The translations under genes and the position numbers were made by a program. DNA of 35,907 nt, from positions 1-35,907 of the IMG/VR virus record IMGVR_UViG_3300030099_006313. One strand, given 5' to 3'. The stretch comes from a virus. How positions within the stretch are numbered: position 1 is the first letter of the stretch; every line of letters starts with the position of its first letter. Shown here one piece after another: positions 34,551-35,907 of the stretch. The notes under the pieces were generated by a model, which saw only the letters and a program-made list of their open reading frames with translations, did not search any database and was not told the DNA's origin.

Positions 34551-35225
34551 ATGGCAGATCCAAACAATCCATTTATTGATAATCCACCGATCATTCGGTA
34601 CAACCCTCCTCAGAACAGATTCTTTGGTCCATCGTACAATTCCTTACTCGGAGGAGCGTACGCAGATTCAACAAATTTCATTCAAGGAATCACGTTTGAT
34701 TTTGATATTGGTTCGCCATATGCGTTTAGAAAACAACCTGACAATGTAAATTATCTGTATGGTAATTTTTTCAAACTTAGTATTATGAGGCTTCCTAAAC
34801 TTGAATATTTTGTTCAAAAAGTAAGTCTACCAAGTTTTGGTGCAGATTCAAATGCCACGCAACCAACACGTTTTGTTGATCTGGTACATCCTGTCACAAA
34901 CGCATCTTTCGATTCATTGACCGTTGATTTCTTGCTTGATGAGGATATGGAAACTTACAAAGAATTGTATGATTGGATGAGATCAATTTATCTTATTAAA
35001 GATCACAAATCTTATGAGAGTGATATTAGTAAACATTTCTGCTCTGGAACCCTGACAACCTTGAATCATGCTCAACAAAAGAATGTTGAAATCAGATTCA
35101 AAAACCTCTTACCTATCAGTCTCTCTCCAATCGAGTTTGACTCATCAATCACAGATATGACACCTCTGATAAGCACCGTGACCTTTGCCTTTGACATTTT
35201 TGAGATTGTTGGTAGAGACTGTTGA
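34551..35225 (+). CDS. Tail-tube-fold protein (gp19 paralogue; gp54- or gp3-like)
   Basis: This 224-residue protein has the tail tube core: YGNFFKLSIMRLPKLEYFVQ (~71-90) followed by KVSLPSFG, then TNASFDSLTVDFLLDEDMET (~117-136) and YKELYDWMRSIY. It ends in TVTFAFDIFEIVGRD. The N-terminal ~70 residues are a Pro/Asn-rich arm (FIDNPPIIRYNPPQNRFFGP). In T4, gp54 is a gp19-like tube initiator on the baseplate; in cyanophages the gene between gp23 and uvsY is usually called gp3 (tail completion). The fold is clear, but the exact role is not. No clear Shine-Dalgarno precedes ATG 34551; CTAAATAA lies just upstream and the gp23 terminator just before that. Confidence 0.8.
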   Translation: MADPNNPFIDNPPIIRYNPPQNRFFGPSYNSLLGGAYADSTNFIQGITFDFDIGSPYAFRKQPDNVNYLYGNFFKLSIMRLPKLEYFVQKVSLPSFGADSNATQPTRFVDLVHPVTNASFDSLTVDFLLDEDMETYKELYDWMRSIYLIKDHKSYESDISKHFCSGTLTTLNHAQQKNVEIRFKNLLPISLSPIEFDSSITDMTPLISTVTFAFDIFEIVGRDC

Positions 35226-35233
35226 TTTTTTCC

Positions 35234-35261
35234 TTGACTCCACTTGACATCCCTTTATAGT
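35234..35261 (+). promoter_or_regulatory. Sigma70-type promoter for uvsY
   Basis: TTGACT (35234-35239) and TATAGT (35256-35261) are separated by 16 bases, one base short of the ideal spacing. A transcript would start near 35268, giving a leader of about 33 bases to ATG 35301. It lies in the 75-base gap after the tail-tube paralogue and is the best host-type promoter in the window. It fits early or middle expression of a recombination gene set inside a late cluster. Confidence 0.65.
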
Positions 35262-35300
35262 ACGAGTGTCAACGAGAGAAAGGGGAAAAAGGATTACACT

Positions 35301-35735
35301 ATGGAACTTACTGAACTTAGAAAGATGGTAGAGGCGGACGCTCAGATCGATGACACAGAACTCGACACCGAGAGCCTTCGTCTTCCCAACCTGCACAACA
35401 AATACCTCAATCTTTACCACGATGCGAAACTCCGATACGAGAGAGCCGCGAACGAATACAATCGACTCTACAAGTTGAAGTGGGAATACTACACTGGAAA
35501 GATTGATGAGGAAACCCTAAAACAAAAAGGATGGGAACCTTTTGATCACAAAATTTTACGCAATGATATCAGCATCTACATGAATGGCGATGATGATCTG
35601 TGCTTGAGAAAAGAAAAAATGGCATACATTCAGTCCATCGTAAACTATCTTGAAGAGGTCGTGAAAGAGATCACCTTCCGTCACACCAAGATCAAGAACG
35701 CGATTGAATGGCGTAGATTCTTATCTGGAGGATAA
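35301..35735 (+). CDS. uvsY: Recombination mediator UvsY
   Basis: This 144-residue protein (T4: 137) fits UvsY, which loads the UvsX recombinase on SSB (gp32)-coated single strands. The layout is helical and charged: IDDTELDTESLRLPNLHNKY (~16-35), LKWEYYTGKID (~57-67) and YIQSIVNYLEEVVKEITFRH (~113-132) with IEWRRFLSGG at the end. T4 shares the IDSTKLQYEAANNVMLYSKW-type start and LDYYSG. The frame is open upstream to 35244, but ATG 35301 is chosen: GGGGAAAAAGG lies just before it and homology begins there. The next gene is uvsW, as in T4. Confidence 0.9.
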   Translation: MELTELRKMVEADAQIDDTELDTESLRLPNLHNKYLNLYHDAKLRYERAANEYNRLYKLKWEYYTGKIDEETLKQKGWEPFDHKILRNDISIYMNGDDDLCLRKEKMAYIQSIVNYLEEVVKEITFRHTKIKNAIEWRRFLSGG

Positions 35736-35738
35736 ATA
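35727..35738 (+). promoter_or_regulatory. GGAGG and ATAAATA elements before uvsW
   Basis: GGAGGA at 35727-35732 is followed by GATAAATA at 35731-35738, overlapping the uvsY stop. The octamer looks like a T4 late element, and UvsW is a late protein in T4. A start site would fall at about 35744-35745, leaving almost no leader before ATG 35746. The GGAGGA is 13 bases from that ATG, which is long. Function is uncertain. Confidence 0.35.
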
Positions 35739-35745
35739 CTAATGT

Positions 35746-35907
35746 ATGCCAGATTATGTGATCGAGGAGTTAGACTCCTGTAATATCAAAGTGAAGTGTG
35801 AAAGACATCATGCAAAAGAGTTGTCTGATTTCTTCACATTCAAGGTTCCCGGTCACAAGTTTATGCCCTCCTATCGTGCGAAGAAGTGGGACGGGCAGAT
35901 CAAACTT
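35746..35907 (+). CDS. uvsW: UvsW helicase, N-terminal end (3' partial)
   Basis: Only the first 54 codons are in the window. They encode the N-terminal domain of UvsW: SDFFTFKVPGHKFMPSYRAK (~28-47) and KWDGQIKL match T4 RDFFSFEADGYRFNPRFRYG and NWDGRIRL. UvsW is an SF2 RNA-DNA/branch-migrating helicase that ends origin-type replication and helps recombination-driven replication. An in-frame stop at 35740 rules out an earlier start. An out-of-frame ATG at 35742 gives only 13 codons. The helicase motifs lie beyond the window. Confidence 0.88.
   Translation, partial: MPDYVIEELDSCNIKVKCERHHAKELSDFFTFKVPGHKFMPSYRAKKWDGQIKL

Noticed and set aside
35244-35300. Upstream extension of the uvsY frame
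   Set aside because: This segment holds the promoter and leader. Similarity to UvsY and the ribosome site both point to ATG 35301.

Overview
This window is the late structural (morphogenesis) cluster of a T4-like contractile-tailed phage. The order baseplate hub, PAAR spike, gp25, gp6, gp7, gp8, large fibre proteins, gp13, gp14, gp15, gp16, gp17, gp18, gp19, gp20, gp67, gp21, gp22, gp23, a second tail-tube-fold protein, uvsY and uvsW matches the core synteny of T4 relatives. Several traits recall aquatic T4-like phages such as cyanophages: a hub protein without a lysozyme domain, the PAAR protein directly after the hub genes, a DUF4815-like giant protein, a collagen-like fibre, and gp23 followed by a tail-tube-like protein and uvsY. 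No photosynthesis or other host-marker gene is present, so the host cannot be named. All supported genes are on the + strand. The first (gp27-like) and last (uvsW) genes run off the window edges.

Layout. 1-3.5 kb: hub and spike (gp27-like C-terminal part, short gp5, an unknown protein, PAAR tip, an unknown protein). 3.5-10.6 kb: baseplate wedge (gp25, gp6, gp7, gp8). 10.6-20.9 kb: two giant proteins of 1802 and 1606 residues in the place where T4 keeps gp9-gp12 and wac. The first ends in a collar-type domain. The second is a modular fibre with a collagen-like tract. 20.9-23.5 kb: neck and tail completion (gp13, gp14, gp15), with a possible arginine-rich small ORF overlapping the start of gp13. 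23.5-25.6 kb: terminase. 25.6-28.6 kb: sheath and tube. 28.6-34.5 kb: head module (portal, an unknown protein, core protein, protease, scaffold, capsid), closed by a strong hairpin terminator. 34.5 kb to the end: a tail-tube paralogue, then recombination genes uvsY, behind its own sigma70-like promoter, and uvsW.

The genes form one assembly programme. The hub and wedges make the baseplate, gp18 and gp19 polymerise on it, and gp15 ends the tail. The portal, core, protease and scaffold build the prohead that gp23 forms. gp16/gp17 fill it with DNA, and gp13/gp14 seal it for tail joining. Genes are packed tightly, often with stop/start overlaps (TAATG or ATGA) that suggest translational coupling. 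No stretch longer than about 100 bases lacks a gene. I saw no tRNA, CRISPR array, insertion sequence or integrase. Most of the window is conserved machinery. The unusual parts are the enlarged and repeat-rich fibre proteins, the lysozyme-less gp5, the rearranged gp7, the glycine tail on gp6, the small arginine-rich ORF and three unassigned proteins.
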